NCBI GenBank assembly: GCA_033675265.1
Contig: JAUJYZ010000796.1
Span: 1 to 64,000 of the forward strand
Length of the DNA: 64,000 nt
From: Actinostola sp. cb2023
Taxonomy: Eukaryota; Cnidaria; Anthozoa; Actiniaria; Actinostolidae
Direction of reading: 5' to 3'
Shown here piece by piece: positions 1-12,117 of this stretch. The translations under genes were made by a program, and so were the position numbers. How positions within the stretch are numbered: the stretch's first letter is position 1; each line of letters starts with the position of its first letter. Under the pieces are notes generated by a model, which did not search any database, was not told the origin of the DNA, and saw nothing but the letters and a program-made list of their open reading frames with translations.

Positions 1-60
1 TCACCTTGATAATGGTGTCATGATGACTCCGAAACGTCGGTCTATATACATTTTGTCATA
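1..60 (+). repeat. Possible Penelope-type terminal motif
   Basis: The window opens with a TGATGA box (about 22-27) closely followed by CCGAAACGTCGG (30-41). From memory, TGATGA...GAAAC is the core layout of the small hammerhead-like motifs near the ends of Penelope-like elements. The first box is not an exact CTGATGA, and the sequence before position 1 is unavailable, so this is only a hint that a retroelement end lies at the window edge. Confidence 0.25.
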
Positions 61-199
61 TGTTTTTGCCTATATTAACGTTTTTCTCTCCACAGAAGTC
101 AAGCATGGGCGAAAGACGTTGGGTCCAGTTTGAATACATCGAGCCAGTGTTCTTTGTAGCTAAATATCATTTAGGAAGCACTTGACATGTCATTCTAAC

Positions 200-593
200 C
201 GAACTTATTTCACGTTTATCGAGTCGGGAATCAAGAAAATATATTTGCATTTTATGGCAACCAATCAAAAAGTTCCATTCCCACGCCGGGAGACAGCATG
301 TGTGGGGATTGTGCAAAATTATTATCTTGTGGAGAACAGTCGTAAATATCTCCAATGCTGATATTTGACAAATACACATTGTGTCCTTTTTACCACTGCA
401 TTTTCCACACAAAGTTTTGCCATACTCTTTATACTATAAAACGAGATCAGAACACATCAGCTAGTGAAACACTTCCATGAAATCAACAGCTTATTGTCTC
501 CCGGCGTTGGAATGGAACTTTTTTGATTGGTTGCCATAAAATGCAAATATATTTTCTTGATTCCCGACTCGATATACACGTGAAATAAGTTCG
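200..593. repeat. Foldback (MITE-like) inverted repeat
   Basis: The sequence from about 200 to 297 returns in reverse complement at about 490-593. The ends read CGAACTTATTTCACG and CGTGAAATAAGTTCG. The shared arms include an ACCAATCAAAAA block and the GGGAGACA block. There is no coding capacity. I could not fix a target duplication. 594-1507 holds nothing I recognise. Confidence 0.7.
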
Positions 594-1507
594 CCGATAC
601 AATATCGGCAAGGGATGTTCGTTTTGCTCCAAGAGCACTTCGCTTTATGAAGAAGCATGGCAGGGGGTTTGGTACTACGTCGTTGACTTTTATACGTGTA
701 ATCTTTAGGCTGTTGGAGAGACCTGTTGATTAAGGATATGTGCTAATATTGATTCCACATCAAACAACGTTGTGCGGCGCACTCTCTTGGATAACCAAGA
801 CATGAAAATTACAAAGAAAAATGCATAAAAAAAGAACGAATCTAAAATGCCACATTGAAGTTAGCAGGAGTGAAGCGCAATACTCCAGTTTCGAGTTGTT
901 TTAGACACCATTGTACTCCTTTGTACTCACAAATACCAACGAGAATGGGAACAAAAATATTGACATTGGACAATAGAAACTTTTGTTAATTCCACGGGTT
1001 ACAGTAAAACCCCGCATATAAGAATCTGGTTTTTAAGAACCTGTTAAGCTAAGATTGCCCATTTCGACCCCCTTTACATAAGAACCTGATTTAGCCTAAA
1101 ATTTGGAAGGTTTTATTTTATAATTTACTCCTTAGGAATTAAAATCTGATGAAATAAAAAAAGTTCTACCAGGCAATGAAAATGAGTCAGATCCCTTGCA
1201 ATGTTATTTCACATGTATAGATAGATAGATATATAAACAGTAAAAAAAAATTAACCTTCAACTTCACCAGCCCAGATGACACATAGAATGCCGTGTTTAC
1301 ACTTGAGTGCTTTACAAGGGTACAAATCACAAAACTGTTGTTTTTTACATCTATACAATCTACCTTTATTAAGTTGGTCAAATCGTTAGATGTCACACCA
1401 GCGGTTAACCTTAGTTTTTCTGACTAGTATCTTGGAAAAGCGCTCAAGTGTAAACACGGCACAAAGCTACATACATACATTGCTGAGCAAATGCGTCTTT
1501 TGCCAAG

Positions 1508-1803
1508 AGTAATAATAATAATAATAATTTATTCACTTATATTGCGCAAATATAAATCCTAAAATTTTCAGATGCGCATTACAATAACTGAAATGATATA
1601 AATATTAGAACATAAACTGTTTTAAGAAAACCCAACTGGCGAGGAGGCGAACCAGTTGGCTATTTACAAGCATGGTCGAGAAACTGAATTTAAACTAGGG
1701 ATTGCCCAGAACAAATACAGTCTCAGCTAGTGGACAGAGCGGGACTCGAACTCGGGGTCACCGGATTCTGAGACCGGCACTCTGACCACTCGACCATGCT
1801 GGC
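1508..1803 (-). repeat. tRNA-derived SINE
   Basis: Read on the minus strand from 1803, the head is tRNA-like. It has an A-box-like GGTCGAGTGGTC, a 7-nt anticodon loop with CAG (leucine-type) closed by a CCGG stem, and a B box GTTCGAGTCCC. After about 200 bp of body it ends near 1555-1510 with a GCGC..ATATAA motif and an (ATT)n tail. A tRNA head plus simple-repeat tail is the standard SINE structure. Transcription would be by RNA polymerase III from the internal A and B boxes. Confidence 0.75.
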
Positions 1804-1879
1804 TCCTACACAGCGGTTGCCTAGACAACTCGAAAGTGGGATATTGGTCAAGCTTATTCAAACGAGAGGAGAAGATACC

Positions 1880-2147
1880 GTAAGCAGTAGTACTAGGTAC
1901 CGTAGCAGTAGTACTAGGTACCGTAGCAGTAGTACTAGGTACCGTAGCAGTAGTACTAGGTACCGTAGCAGTAGTACTAGGTACCGTAGCAGTAGTACTA
2001 GTTACCGTAGCAGTAGTACTAGGTACCGTAGCAGTAGTACTAGGTACCGTAGCATGCAGTAGTACTAGGTACCATAGCAGTAGTACTAGGTACCGTAGCA
2101 GTAGTACTAGGTACCGTAGCAGTAGTACTAGGGTACCGTAAGCAGTA
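1880..2147. repeat. 21-bp minisatellite
   Basis: About twelve tandem copies of the unit AGCAGTAGTACTAGGTACCGT lie directly beside the SINE head. The copies are nearly identical apart from a short expansion near 2053 and a few substitutions. Each unit contains overlapping palindromes (AGTACT, GGTACC). Long open frames exist on both strands only because 21 is a multiple of three. They are not genes. Confidence 0.9.
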
Positions 2148-2616
2148 GTTTTCTTTGCCTTCAATGGCTAGCATAATTATCTTCTAACTTCTCGCATTTT
2201 GCTTTGATCCCCATTATTTCATCGTTTAACTCAACATGTGAAGTCATTTGAGCGATATTTGAGTTGTTTTGAGCAATATTTGCTTGTGAAGAATGGCTCG
2301 TGTTGATCAGAGCCTTCTGTAATTATCTGAGCGGCCGACACAAGGCGCATGCGCTGTAGAACCCAGTTTGCGATCTCAAGCCTAAGACGACGAAACAAAT
2401 CCCATTTTTAGAGTCGGGGCTTCCACAGGAAGCCCGACTAATAAATAGAAAAACAAATGAACTGAACATTTTGTAACAGCTGAAGGGAACTTAAAAACTC
2501 AGTGATATATTAACTGAATACTCTGTAACTTAATTCATAATACTCTCAGGTTGAAAAACTATTTACAGGTTTAACACAACTACCTGTGTTCATGTAGGCC
2601 TAAGCTATGTCACTAC
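2148..2616. other. Gene-free spacer
   Basis: No gene seen. The only structure is a short hairpin, GGGCTTCC-ACA-GGAAGCCC, near 2414-2432. A similar GGGCTTCC/GGAAGGCCC hairpin occurs near 27530. Confidence 0.5.
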
Positions 2617-2620
2617 TTAA

Positions 2621-5600
2621 AGGGGCACTGTCACGACGCGCGCATGCGTCAATTTTAATGATATTCAGAGATTTTTAATGATATGCAGAGGTCAACGAAC
2701 TCGTCTGTGTTTACGAAGAGAATCGCGCTAGTAAATTTCAATGTGTTTTGAAAGTGTTTTACGATCAAGTTTTCGCAGAGTGCTTCCAAGTTATTCAGAA
2801 TATACAACCTTTACAGCGTGTGACCTAAATATTTCATGAAATAAGTACTTATTATAGCGACTTCTGGTGAAGGAACGGCATTAAATAGCAGACAATCCGA
2901 GGTGACAACTCAGGTCTCAGATGAAGTTATTCACATTTCACATCGCTAAAAACCAAGTCCATATTACTTCTTTGCTTCAAAAAAGACTAACGAAGATGTA
3001 CATGTCACTACTGTATAAGGTACTCGTGTTTTCTTAAATTGTCATGACGAACTTTATAGTGCTTTGAATCGCACAGCATGAGCACAGCATGAAAGGTGTC
3101 CGTATGTCAGCAGGATATATATTATACAGATAGTATTACAAGGATGTACTATTTATTTTTAGCTGTTCAGGGAATAAAATTAATCTGATGTTTTCAAGCG
3201 GCAACACTATACTGAAATATTTTTAACTTACGAGTATACTGTGTACGTACGGGTAACTGAATATGTAAAAATATTTACAACTTGATCTCACTATAATTGT
3301 GATTTTGTAAACTCGATCGTAATATACCGGCGAACCATAGCAGTAATATTTACAACTTGGTCTAACTTGTTACTGTTAATTGCCGCCCAATGAAACACCA
3401 GGAGAAATCTCTCACAGAGTTACAACCTTTCAGCCAAGCAACTCTGCTGTTTCAAGGCAGTCAATGTTGTTTATTCGAGTATCGAGAATATTGTTAATTG
3501 CCGCCCAATGAAACACCAGGAGAAATCTCTCACAGAGTCACAACCTTTCAGCCAAGCAACTCTGCTGTTTCAAGGCAGTCAATTTTGTTAAATGTTAGTG
3601 GACCGGCTAGTTACTCGGGCCCAGGCCGCAGGCCGCCCGAGTTAGAAAATGCGGATTTCGGTAGTAGTAGTAGTAGTAGTAGTAGTTTTGTTCGGCTCCA
3701 AAATGACGAGTATGCGACGTATTTAATCGTATCCGGAGTTTCAAGATTACTCAGCAGATTTGAAAAGATAAACGAGAAACAGGACTCAAGTAGATTTTGA
3801 ATCTTAGTTTTGAAAGCAGCTGTAGATCTTCAAGCTATTAAAAGGTCAGGATTCTAGTTCATCGTTCAATGACTAGAAGTGGTAAAAGGACTAGAAGCTC
3901 GCTTAAAAAATATATTTTTTTTAAACAAACGCGAGGCCGTTATCGGAACCATCTGACCTATGCAACCTCAAGACGTATCATGTTCGTACTCACCGGACTA
4001 ATAGTCTCCCTCGTCACTCAACTGTCACTGATTGTCATGACGTCAGAGAAATTATATTGTATTGAAGAAGATGTCCTTGTTTTATTCGACGTTCGAACCG
4101 TAACTCGAACCCGAACTCGATTCCAAACTCGACGTTTCGGGATCTGAAGCTAGAGAGGGGGCCTTTACACAAACTCATCAAAATCAAATCAATTGAACTC
4201 AAAGTCAAAAGGTATAAATCAAATGAACTCAAAGGCAAATCAAATGAACTCGACACATACATGTATATACATAGTCTCCCTCGTCACGCAACTGTCAGTC
4301 ATTGTCAGGTCTCTCCTCGCGCAGCTGACATTGTCCTTGTTCTTCAACCAACTGGCATTCATTTTCAAGTACTTCCTCGAACAACTGACATTTTCCTTTT
4401 CACAATGCCCGAGTGAACGCTCATTGAGCGTCTTGTTTTATTTAAAGCTGGTATTCGAGTATCCGGATAATATTGTTAATTGCCGCCCAATGAAACACCA
4501 GGAGAAATCTCTCACAGAGTTACAACCTTTCAGCCAAGCAACTCTGCTGTTTCAAGGCAGTCAATGTTGTTAAATGTTATAGGATTGAAATTGAAAATGT
4601 AGCCTCTCACAGGATTACAGCAAATATCACTGAATTTGCGTTACATGTACACGTCTTTAAGAAGAAGGCCAACTGAATTAAATGGCTTTGACTTAACGGG
4701 GTTCTACATATATCCCTGGAAGCGAAAGCAACGCGAACTAATCTATTCTGAGCCTATTTCATTATGAGATATTCCGCGAATGATACCGCTATATGCTAAA
4801 ACTACTAAACTGATACATGTTGTGGTCACGCCATTCAGTCGTATATAAATATTACGCGGGAACATATAGAATCATGACTCGAATCAAGCTCATCATGTGT
4901 GCTCAGGAGCGGCACAAATATGAGAGATAAGTTTTAGATCCTAGTTTTATGTATTATTACACGGTACACACATGTTTTTCTGAAATATGCATGATGAAAC
5001 TGTGAAAATATTTTGAATTTTGGCGCCACTTTGTAGCGTGGTCAAAACATTGTAATGTTTTAGCTCTTTGACGACCAGAAGCTACAGTGAAAGATGTATT
5101 ATCGATCTATAATTACACTACTTTGATAAAATCGATCAGAATGGCAGTAAAAGCACATCTTAATCTTAAAGCAATACTTATCTGGTAACGTTTGCTCAAT
5201 TGCATCCTAGTTTGTATCGGCATTAGGTCGCGAAACGCTCGTGTATAACACTGCAGAGGCATCTGCCGAAACATCTCGAACAGCCGTCGATGGTTTTCTG
5301 TATAACTATGTCGCTTATACCCCGTCTCAGTCTTTTGTTATTCGGTGATATCATTCATGACGATCGACTGGTAACTCGGAGCTGCTGCAGAATATCTAAT
5401 ACACAGCCTACTAATCCTACTGATATTACTTTGTTGGTATCTGTAGTTTGACGTCGTTTGACATGGTTCACACTAGCTTAGCAAGACCACATGCTGATGT
5501 TGGTCGGTTCAACCGACGAACATCGGCAGGGTGCCACAAATTCAGAGCACTACAAAGTTCGTCATGGAGTATAAAAGAGAATTGCACAAAATAATTCCCG

Positions 5601-6268
5601 TGTGAAAAGTATAATCACTGAGTTCTCTTTGCCGTCACGGTTGTGTCACTACTTCCAAACCTCGCAGAAATAAAAACTCATACAATGTGACAGTTGTTTG
5701 CAATAGCTTCAGTACATGCATATGAACTCGAAGGAATACATTGATATGTTGTATGCAACTGAGTTCTTTTTGAGAACATAATAATTCGAGTGAATAAGTC
5801 AATGAACGCGTTGTCAAACATTGTTGTTGTCGTTCGGAATACTTTCCTACCTCCTTTGGTACTCCAGAGCTGTTAAAGAGAAGTATAGCGAACTCAGAAT
5901 ATGTAGTATAACCGTATTCTATCTTCCCAGTAAACCAAAACTTATAAACCCGTCGCCTGAATACATTCGTTGTCAACCACTACATCCCGGCGGCCGCCAT
6001 GAGAAGCCATCGCCATCGCTCTCGCCGATTAAATAAAAAGCGTATAAAATTGGACTTCAAACCAAAAATAACTACCTACAAATACGAAACAACAATCAAT
6101 CTAAGTACTGAATAAGTATCATCTTCTAGAGTGCAAGGATTACAATGATATAACTCGATATATTAACACACTGAATTTGAATTTTCCTCGGGTCTCTTGA
6201 AAGCGTTGGTTAACGATTTCAAGATTGAAGCCAAGATTCACGCATGCGCGTGTCGTGACAGTGCCCCT
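2621..6268. mobile_element. TTAA-flanked non-autonomous DNA transposon (copy A)
   Basis: The element starts AGGGGCACTGTCACGAC and ends with the reverse complement GTCGTGACAGTGCCCCT. TTAA stands immediately outside both ends (2617-2620 and 6269-6272). Terminal repeats plus TTAA targets are the signature of piggyBac- or Kolobok-type mobilisation. No transposase is present; the small ORFs are unsupported. The outer parts (about 2621-3010 and 5560-6268) match copy B at 8230-9330 in inverted orientation. The middle 2.5 kb is specific to copy A. Confidence 0.85.
3366..4575. repeat. Three dispersed copies of a ~105-bp repeat
   Basis: Within copy A, a block beginning TTGTTAATTGCCGCCCAATG and running through GTTTCAAGGCAGTCAAT occurs at about 3372-3470, 3490-3590 and 4472-4570, all on the same strand. 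Between copies lie an (AGT)n run at 3661-3685 and GAACTC-rich short repeats near 4185-4255. The block does not look coding. Confidence 0.8.
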
Positions 6269-6539
6269 TTAATGTAAATAAAAAACAACAAAACGTTTAG
6301 TTTTTCTAGACTTCAATGCTATCTCTGTTGAAACAGTAGAAGTCTGCATCATCTTTCAAAATAACTTTCTTAGTCAAAATAAGTTATTTTGCTGCTAACA
6401 TCATCAAAAGGTTCTTAATGTCAAACACTTTGCAGAGAGAAAGAAGGTTATCTCTTAACTTGTTTGGTATAGCCCTTCTAAAAAAATTGAGGATGATAGT
6501 TTCTGCTGTAGATTGGGGAACATTTTCTGCAAACATTGT

Positions 6540-6790
6540 TAGGAGCAAGGATGGCTTAGTTGGTTAGTGCGTGGCCTTCTAAGCGAGAGGTGCCCGGTTC
6601 GCTTCTTCATGACCTCACATACTTGTTTCGACTTCCCTCTAATCCGTGTAGCTGAATGCAGCTTTAAATTCCAGCAAACGGGAGCACTGATGGAGGGAGG
6701 GGGGTAAACGGCACACCTTCGAGCGCTTTATACATAAGACCCTTCAACCACTTTTGAAGTAAAACACTGGCTTTACCTTTGTTTTACCTT
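6540..6790 (+). repeat. tRNA-derived SINE, second family
   Basis: The head shows an A-box-like TGGCTTAGTTGGTTAGTG and, 30 bp on, a B-box-like GGTTCGCTTC. A roughly 170-bp unrelated body follows, ending in a TTTACCTTTGTTTTACC tail. The spacing of the two boxes fits a tRNA-derived RNA polymerase III promoter. It does not share its body with the element at 1508-1803. Confidence 0.55.
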
Positions 6791-8225
6791 TACAATATTT
6801 TTCATTATTAAAGAAAGGTACAATGAAATAGTAAAGTTTAGAAATGCGAAACTAAGCTGTTTCAAATTAAGCCTTGAGATGTTCTACAACCTGGTATTTT
6901 GAATTTGTTGTCTGGATCACCTAAACATTTGCAGACACTGGATAATTTGGTAGTATTGACTACTATTACATGGAACTACCTGAAAAATATGAAAAAAGGG
7001 GGCAACTTCAAAATCAAGAAAGTGTACAAAATAGAGGACTTCTTGTGAGATGGCACACGCTTCTTGGTTCTTCAATAAAGACAATGTGTGGTTACTTCCT
7101 TACTGTCTGGCCACATTGAAATGAAAACTGAACAAGAACAGTTATTCCACCTTCATATGTTGCTTCTTGTAATGTTCTAGATGATGGTACTGTAAATATT
7201 GTTTTTGTGTCTACTGTCTCTATGGAGACGATGGATTATTTGTCTGGTTGTCGACATTTTATCGATTCGGAAACGTTGAAAATATGTTGTGTTGCATGTG
7301 CTTTTTGCTTCACGCTTTGATTAGAAGGGTAAGTTTACACACTCTAATATACTATTATTCTTTGCACCAGAAACAAGAAACATCTCTCGTACAAAGTGTC
7401 AAGTGTTTTGTTCATAAAGATGTTTTCAAGTTTTTCAGTGACGGTTTGTTGATATTATGTTCCAGTCGAATATTAATTGTGTTTGTTCGCCCTAGCTCCA
7501 TCAGTCCATGACAATCGACTAGTCTGTGTAGTCTAGCACCTCCAATGGCTCCATGTGAAAAACTGATGCTAAGGGCTCAAGTAATTATCTTCGAGGAACA
7601 AATACTAATGTCTTTATACGAGACACAAAAACAAACACGGCTCTCGTTACTCTTTGTCCTAAAACTCACTAAAAGCTGTTCTAACTCAAGTAGCTATTCA
7701 TCTTTAATTTGAAAGCAGTTTTAGAAATTCAAGATATCAAAAGAACATGATTTTAGAAGTGAATTTACGGCCATATGCTTATCGATCAAATAAGATACAG
7801 GAAGCCTAATACACAACAAGAGGGTGGTGAGCCTGACAGCCTGTGAAACCTGAAAAAATCTTTACACACGAGAGATGTGTCTGGTTTCTGGTGCAAAAAT
7901 TTGTGCTAATTTTCGCACCTAAAACGAATGCTTGGATCACTCTCAGCTTTAGTTGAACCCCAAACTACCGTAAATAGTACCTCCACTGAACTTGAGTTTT
8001 CGAGAAAGCAGTAGCTTGTCTGGGCCTCCCAATCATCACTTCTGATAAAGAAGACCCATTTTCAAAAATTGCAACACATGGGAGGCCAGGGTAAGAGCTT
8101 TATTATCAAGGAGGGGATACATAATTCATTGTATGTATTCCAACACTACAAGCGCCATCACGTGATGATGCAATGTGATTGGGAGCAGTTTGTTCGCAAC
8201 CGACCATCGTGTTTAAGAATTACTC
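6791..8225. other. Gene-free spacer
   Basis: No coding region, RNA gene or structured repeat recognised. The small ORFs lack any recognisable domain or splice context. Confidence 0.4.
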
Positions 8226-8229
8226 TTAA

Positions 8230-9330
8230 AGGGGCACTGTCACGACACACGCATGCGCGAATCTTGGCTTCAATCTTGAAATCGTTGACCAACGCTTTCA
8301 AGAGACCCGAGGAAAATTCAAATTCAGTGTGTTAATATATCGAATTATATCATTGTAATCCTTGCACTCTAGAAGATGATACTTATTCAGTACTTAGATT
8401 GATTGTTGTTTCGTATTTGTAGGTAGTTATTTTTGGCTTGAAGTCCAATTTTATACGCTTTTTTATTTAATCGGCGAGAGCGATGGCGATGGCTTCTCAT
8501 GGCGGCCGCCGGGATGTAGTGGTTGACAACGAATGTATTCAGGCGACAGGTTTATAAGTTTTGGTTTACTGGGAAGATAGAATACGGTTATACTACAGAT
8601 TCTGAGTTCGCTATACTTCTCTTTAACAGCTCTGGAGTACCAAAGGAGGTAGGAAAGTATTCCGAACGACAACAACAATGTTTGACAACGCGTTCATTGA
8701 CTTTTATATATTCACTCGAATTATTATGTTCTCAAAAAGAACTCAGTTGTATACATGATATCAATGTATTCCTTCGAGTTCATATGAACTGAAGCTATTG
8801 CAAACAACTGTCACATTGTATGAGTTTTTTATTTCTGCGAGGTTTGGAAGTAGTGACACAACGGCAAAGAGAAATCAGTGATTTATACTTTTCACACGGG
8901 AATTATATTGTGCAGTTATTTTTGCACTCTCCCTTATACAGTAGTGACATGTACATCTTCGTTAGTCTTTTTTGAAGCAAAGAAGTAATACGGACTTGGT
9001 TTTTAGCGATGTGAAATGTGAATAACTTTATCTGAGACCTGAGTTGTCACCTCGGATTGTCTGCTATTTATCGCCGTTCCTTCACCAGAAGTCGCTATAA
9101 TAAGTACTTATTTCATGAAATATTTAGGTCACACGCTGTAAAGGTTGTATATTCTGAATAACTTGGAAGCACTCTGCGAAAGCTTTTGAAACACTTTCAA
9201 AACACAACATTGAAATTTACTAGCGCATTTCTCTTCTTAAACAAACGAGTTCGTTGACCTCTGCATATCATTAAAAAATCTCAGCATATCATTTAAAATT
9301 GACGCATGCGCGCGTCGTGACAGTGCCCCT
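8230..9330. mobile_element. TTAA-flanked MITE (copy B)
   Basis: The same terminal sequence as copy A (AGGGGCACTGTCACGAC and its reverse complement) with TTAA on both sides (8226-8229 and 9331-9334). Its left two thirds match the right end of copy A and its right third matches the left end, so it is an inverted, internally deleted relative (1,101 bp against 3,648 bp). There are no genes. Confidence 0.88.
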
Positions 9331-10009
9331 TTAATGATTGAGAACTAAGTAGATGTGAATGTTTTTTTATAATTTTGGAAATATCTGGAAGCCTCGGATT
9401 GAAATCGACAACAAATGGGAAAAATATCATAATTTACGTTCAATATGGAATATCATCCGCCATTTTGCCGTTTTACCGTCGCTCAATTCTTTTTGTTTGT
9501 GACGTCGTTTATGGGGAATATTAAAATCCGTTCACAACATTCTCTCGGCTACAAGAAAATACAATGTACTTATAATTACTCTACATTGTGAATGCACTTT
9601 CCCTTGGGATAGGTGACGTCAGACATGGGGAATAATTACTGAAGTGAGCCGCGCTCAATTCAGCGGTAATCCATGTCTTTTTACAATTCAAACTCAATTT
9701 TCTTCTCCATAAAAATAAAAACAATTGGAAATTCATTTAGAATATGTTTGTACACAACATTCTCTTTGTTTTTAATTAAATATACATTTAGGCTTCAGTT
9801 CTCCTTTAAGTGATTTCTTACAATGGTAGGGATCCTAGCTCGTGAAAGGCAAATAAAGATGGCTATCTGTAGGTTTGGCATAGACATCTGTATGTATAAA
9901 GGTATTTTTAAAACACTTCACTTCATTAGGGAAGGAAAGACCCAAGGGCCTAGCTTATCTTATATTCAATTTTTTTATATATATACACTCGATTGCAGAA
10001 AAGTTGTGG

Positions 10010-10390
10010 TACACATACATCTGTTTTCAAAAACGTTGTCCATTTACAAAATACAAAATAGTAAATAGTAAAAAAGAATTAATTAGAGAAACAATGAGCC
10101 ACAGTTCTGCATGATTGAATTTCATTTGTTTCTCTAATTAATTCCTTTTTACTATTTACTCTTTTGTATTTTGTAAATGTATTTTGTATTTTTGAAAACA
10201 GGTGTATAAATAACCAATAGTTTGTCGTGGTATCTCCTCTGATAATCCAGTAATAATAATCCTCTAATAAATGCGTCATCGAGTTGTCAAAATTGCTGTG
10301 GAATCTTCTAACACTGAACAATTTTGACGACGAGATGGCGCAAACTGTGGTCTATCAGAGGACATACCACAACAAACTATTCGGTTATTT
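10010..10390. repeat. Two adjacent foldback repeats
   Basis: Arms at about 10020-10096 and 10122-10205 are near-perfect reverse complements (shared block GAATTAATTAGAGAAAC). Immediately after, CCAATAGTTTGTCGTGGTAT (about 10215) pairs with ATACCACAACAAACTATTCGG (about 10362-10382). Further imperfect inverted repeats run to about 11100, including AACAATATTTTGC-type blocks also seen near 24750-24870. The region looks like MITE remnants and has no genes. Confidence 0.6.
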
Positions 10391-11108
10391 GTTTTTTTAC
10401 CACAAAAACAAAATAAATCCCGCAAGTTAACAACGAAAAGCTTTTGCTTCATTTTGCTCAAAAACATTGCAGATCGCGCAATCATGGTCTAGAATGTTCT
10501 TGCTTTTTCATTGGTTGATGGAATTTTTGTAAACAAGCAACTTGCCGTTTTCATTGGTTAGATTTTGACAAGCAACCATTTTAATGCTACTTGCATTCAA
10601 ATTTGCTACTTTGAATGCCAGCTCGGTATGTACTCTTAGTCACTGTCAAAAAATGTAGCTGAAAACAAGATAAACAAAATTTTTTTTTTTGCATCATACG
10701 ATTGATTGATGACGTCCTACCGTGGTATGTGCTCTGATAGACCACGGTTGATCCAATGAGAGAGCAAATGTAATGGCGAATAGAGAAATAGTCAATAAAT
10801 ATTGTTATCAGAATACCAAAATATTCTGATTATGTTTGCAATTGATTGTTATTGAATATTATCACTCACATTATTTTCTACATGATTTTCATTGGTCGAG
10901 AGACGACTACGTCACTGCAGATAACTTCCTACGAATAAGTGTTTTCGTTCTCCTTGACAATGGCAGCTCGATTTTTCCAGAGTTATTGCTTTAGGTGAGA
11001 GAAAATAATGTGAATGATAAAACAATTATTGAACTTGGTTTTTGTCAATAGCTCGCAGATAATAGCTCAGATAATTCTGCCTGCCACCGACAAATCACAA
11101 TATTTTGC

Positions 11109-11528
11109 TCAACCTTGCCCAATAATTGCTAATTGTTTGCAATATTGAATCGCAAAATGCCAATATTTTATTACCTGAGCCAAGTGTCCTTCAGATGCTT
11201 TTGCAGTGCCCTTCCACAACTCCTCATCGCAAACATTGTCTGCACCTCTCATAGACAGATGGCCATAGTATATTAGACCACCTGTGAGATAGTTTTTTAT
11301 GATAAATATGCAATTTTGACTGAAATATTCCCTTATCTGCCAGCAACCATCACATGTGGTTACGGCACGAGACCAACTCCCAATAACAACCGGTGAGATA
11401 TCCTTCATTTGATTTTTTACATCATCACACATCTCATCTAAGATCTCTTTGATGGAAGGGAATGCAACATGTATAACATCTAAGTACGGCTTATCAGACA
11501 CAACAGACAGTCCCAAACCCTTACCCAA
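11109..11528 (-). pseudogene. Transposase-like protein fragment (Mutator-like?)
   Basis: An open frame of 139 codons contains VTTCDGCWQIR, FIIKNYLTGGLIYYGHLSMRG and ELWKGTAKASEGHLAQ. From memory this resembles the CDGCW...KNYxTGxLxYYGHxxMRG...GTxKxAEG segment of Mutator-like transposase-domain proteins that are abundant in cnidarian genomes. Only about a third of such a protein is here, with no start context and no downstream part, so I read it as a relic or isolated exon. The family call is from recall only. Confidence 0.4.
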
Positions 11529-11945
11529 CGTTTTTTACGATAACCACTAACAAAAAACGCTAAGGAAAGGGCTAACGACACCAACTGTCTCCTAGAATGC
11601 AAGGCTAACTGGCTGCTCTTATAGGCGACTTCCTCCAACCAACATCCTGAACACTTGAATGTTAAGCACAGACCTCCGCCTAGACTTTCTAAAAGTCCTT
11701 TTCAATTTTTCGGTTCCCCGTTGAAAAGGACTTTTCTCACCCGCATCCCGCCAAAATTACTGGTGGATTTTTCGACCGGTGACGTAAAAGCGATTTAGCC
11801 AATAGAAAGCAAGGATCATGAGGAAATACGTCACGAGCTTGCATATCAATGAGTTCTCAATGACCTGACGGCGGCCATCTTGTAAAACTGCTGTAGCGTG
11901 TCTGTAGCGTTGGCGTCAGTGTTGTTGTTCGGCTTTGTTTTCTAT

Positions 11946-12117
11946 ATGAATATCCAAGAAACGTTAGATTTTGGTTTGGGGAATCTATCAGAGCGGGACA
12001 GCAGCAAGTAATTGAAGCCCATCTAAGCGGGAAGGATGTGTTCTTCTGTTCGCCGACGGGGTCTGGAAAAAGTTTATGTTTTGAGATAGCCCCTTTCGTC
12101 TACGACTATGTAAATCT
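11946..12117 (+). pseudogene. RecQ-like DNA helicase N-terminal fragment
   Basis: After ATG 11946 and an apparent 1-nt frameshift near 11980, the frame reads RAGQQQVIEAHLSGKDVFF and then the Walker A motif SPTGSGKS at about 12057, followed by a hydrophobic stretch. This is the opening of a RecQ/DEAD-type helicase (Q-motif-like RxGQ plus motif I). The frame stops after VYDYVNL, where a GTAAAT could be a splice donor. I see no later helicase motifs. It is likely a broken copy of a repeated RecQ-like gene or a lone first exon. Confidence 0.55.

Noticed and set aside
1..60. Definite hammerhead ribozyme
   Set aside because: The first conserved box is not an exact match, the stems cannot be closed with the sequence available, and the window starts here.
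1733..1803. Functional tRNA-Leu gene (minus strand)
   Set aside because: A/B boxes and anticodon loop are present, but the sequence continues into a SINE body and (ATT)n tail and the acceptor stem is imperfect.
1727..2164. Thr/Ser/Tyr-repeat proteins on both strands
   Set aside because: Both frames are open only because the 21-bp minisatellite has a period divisible by three.
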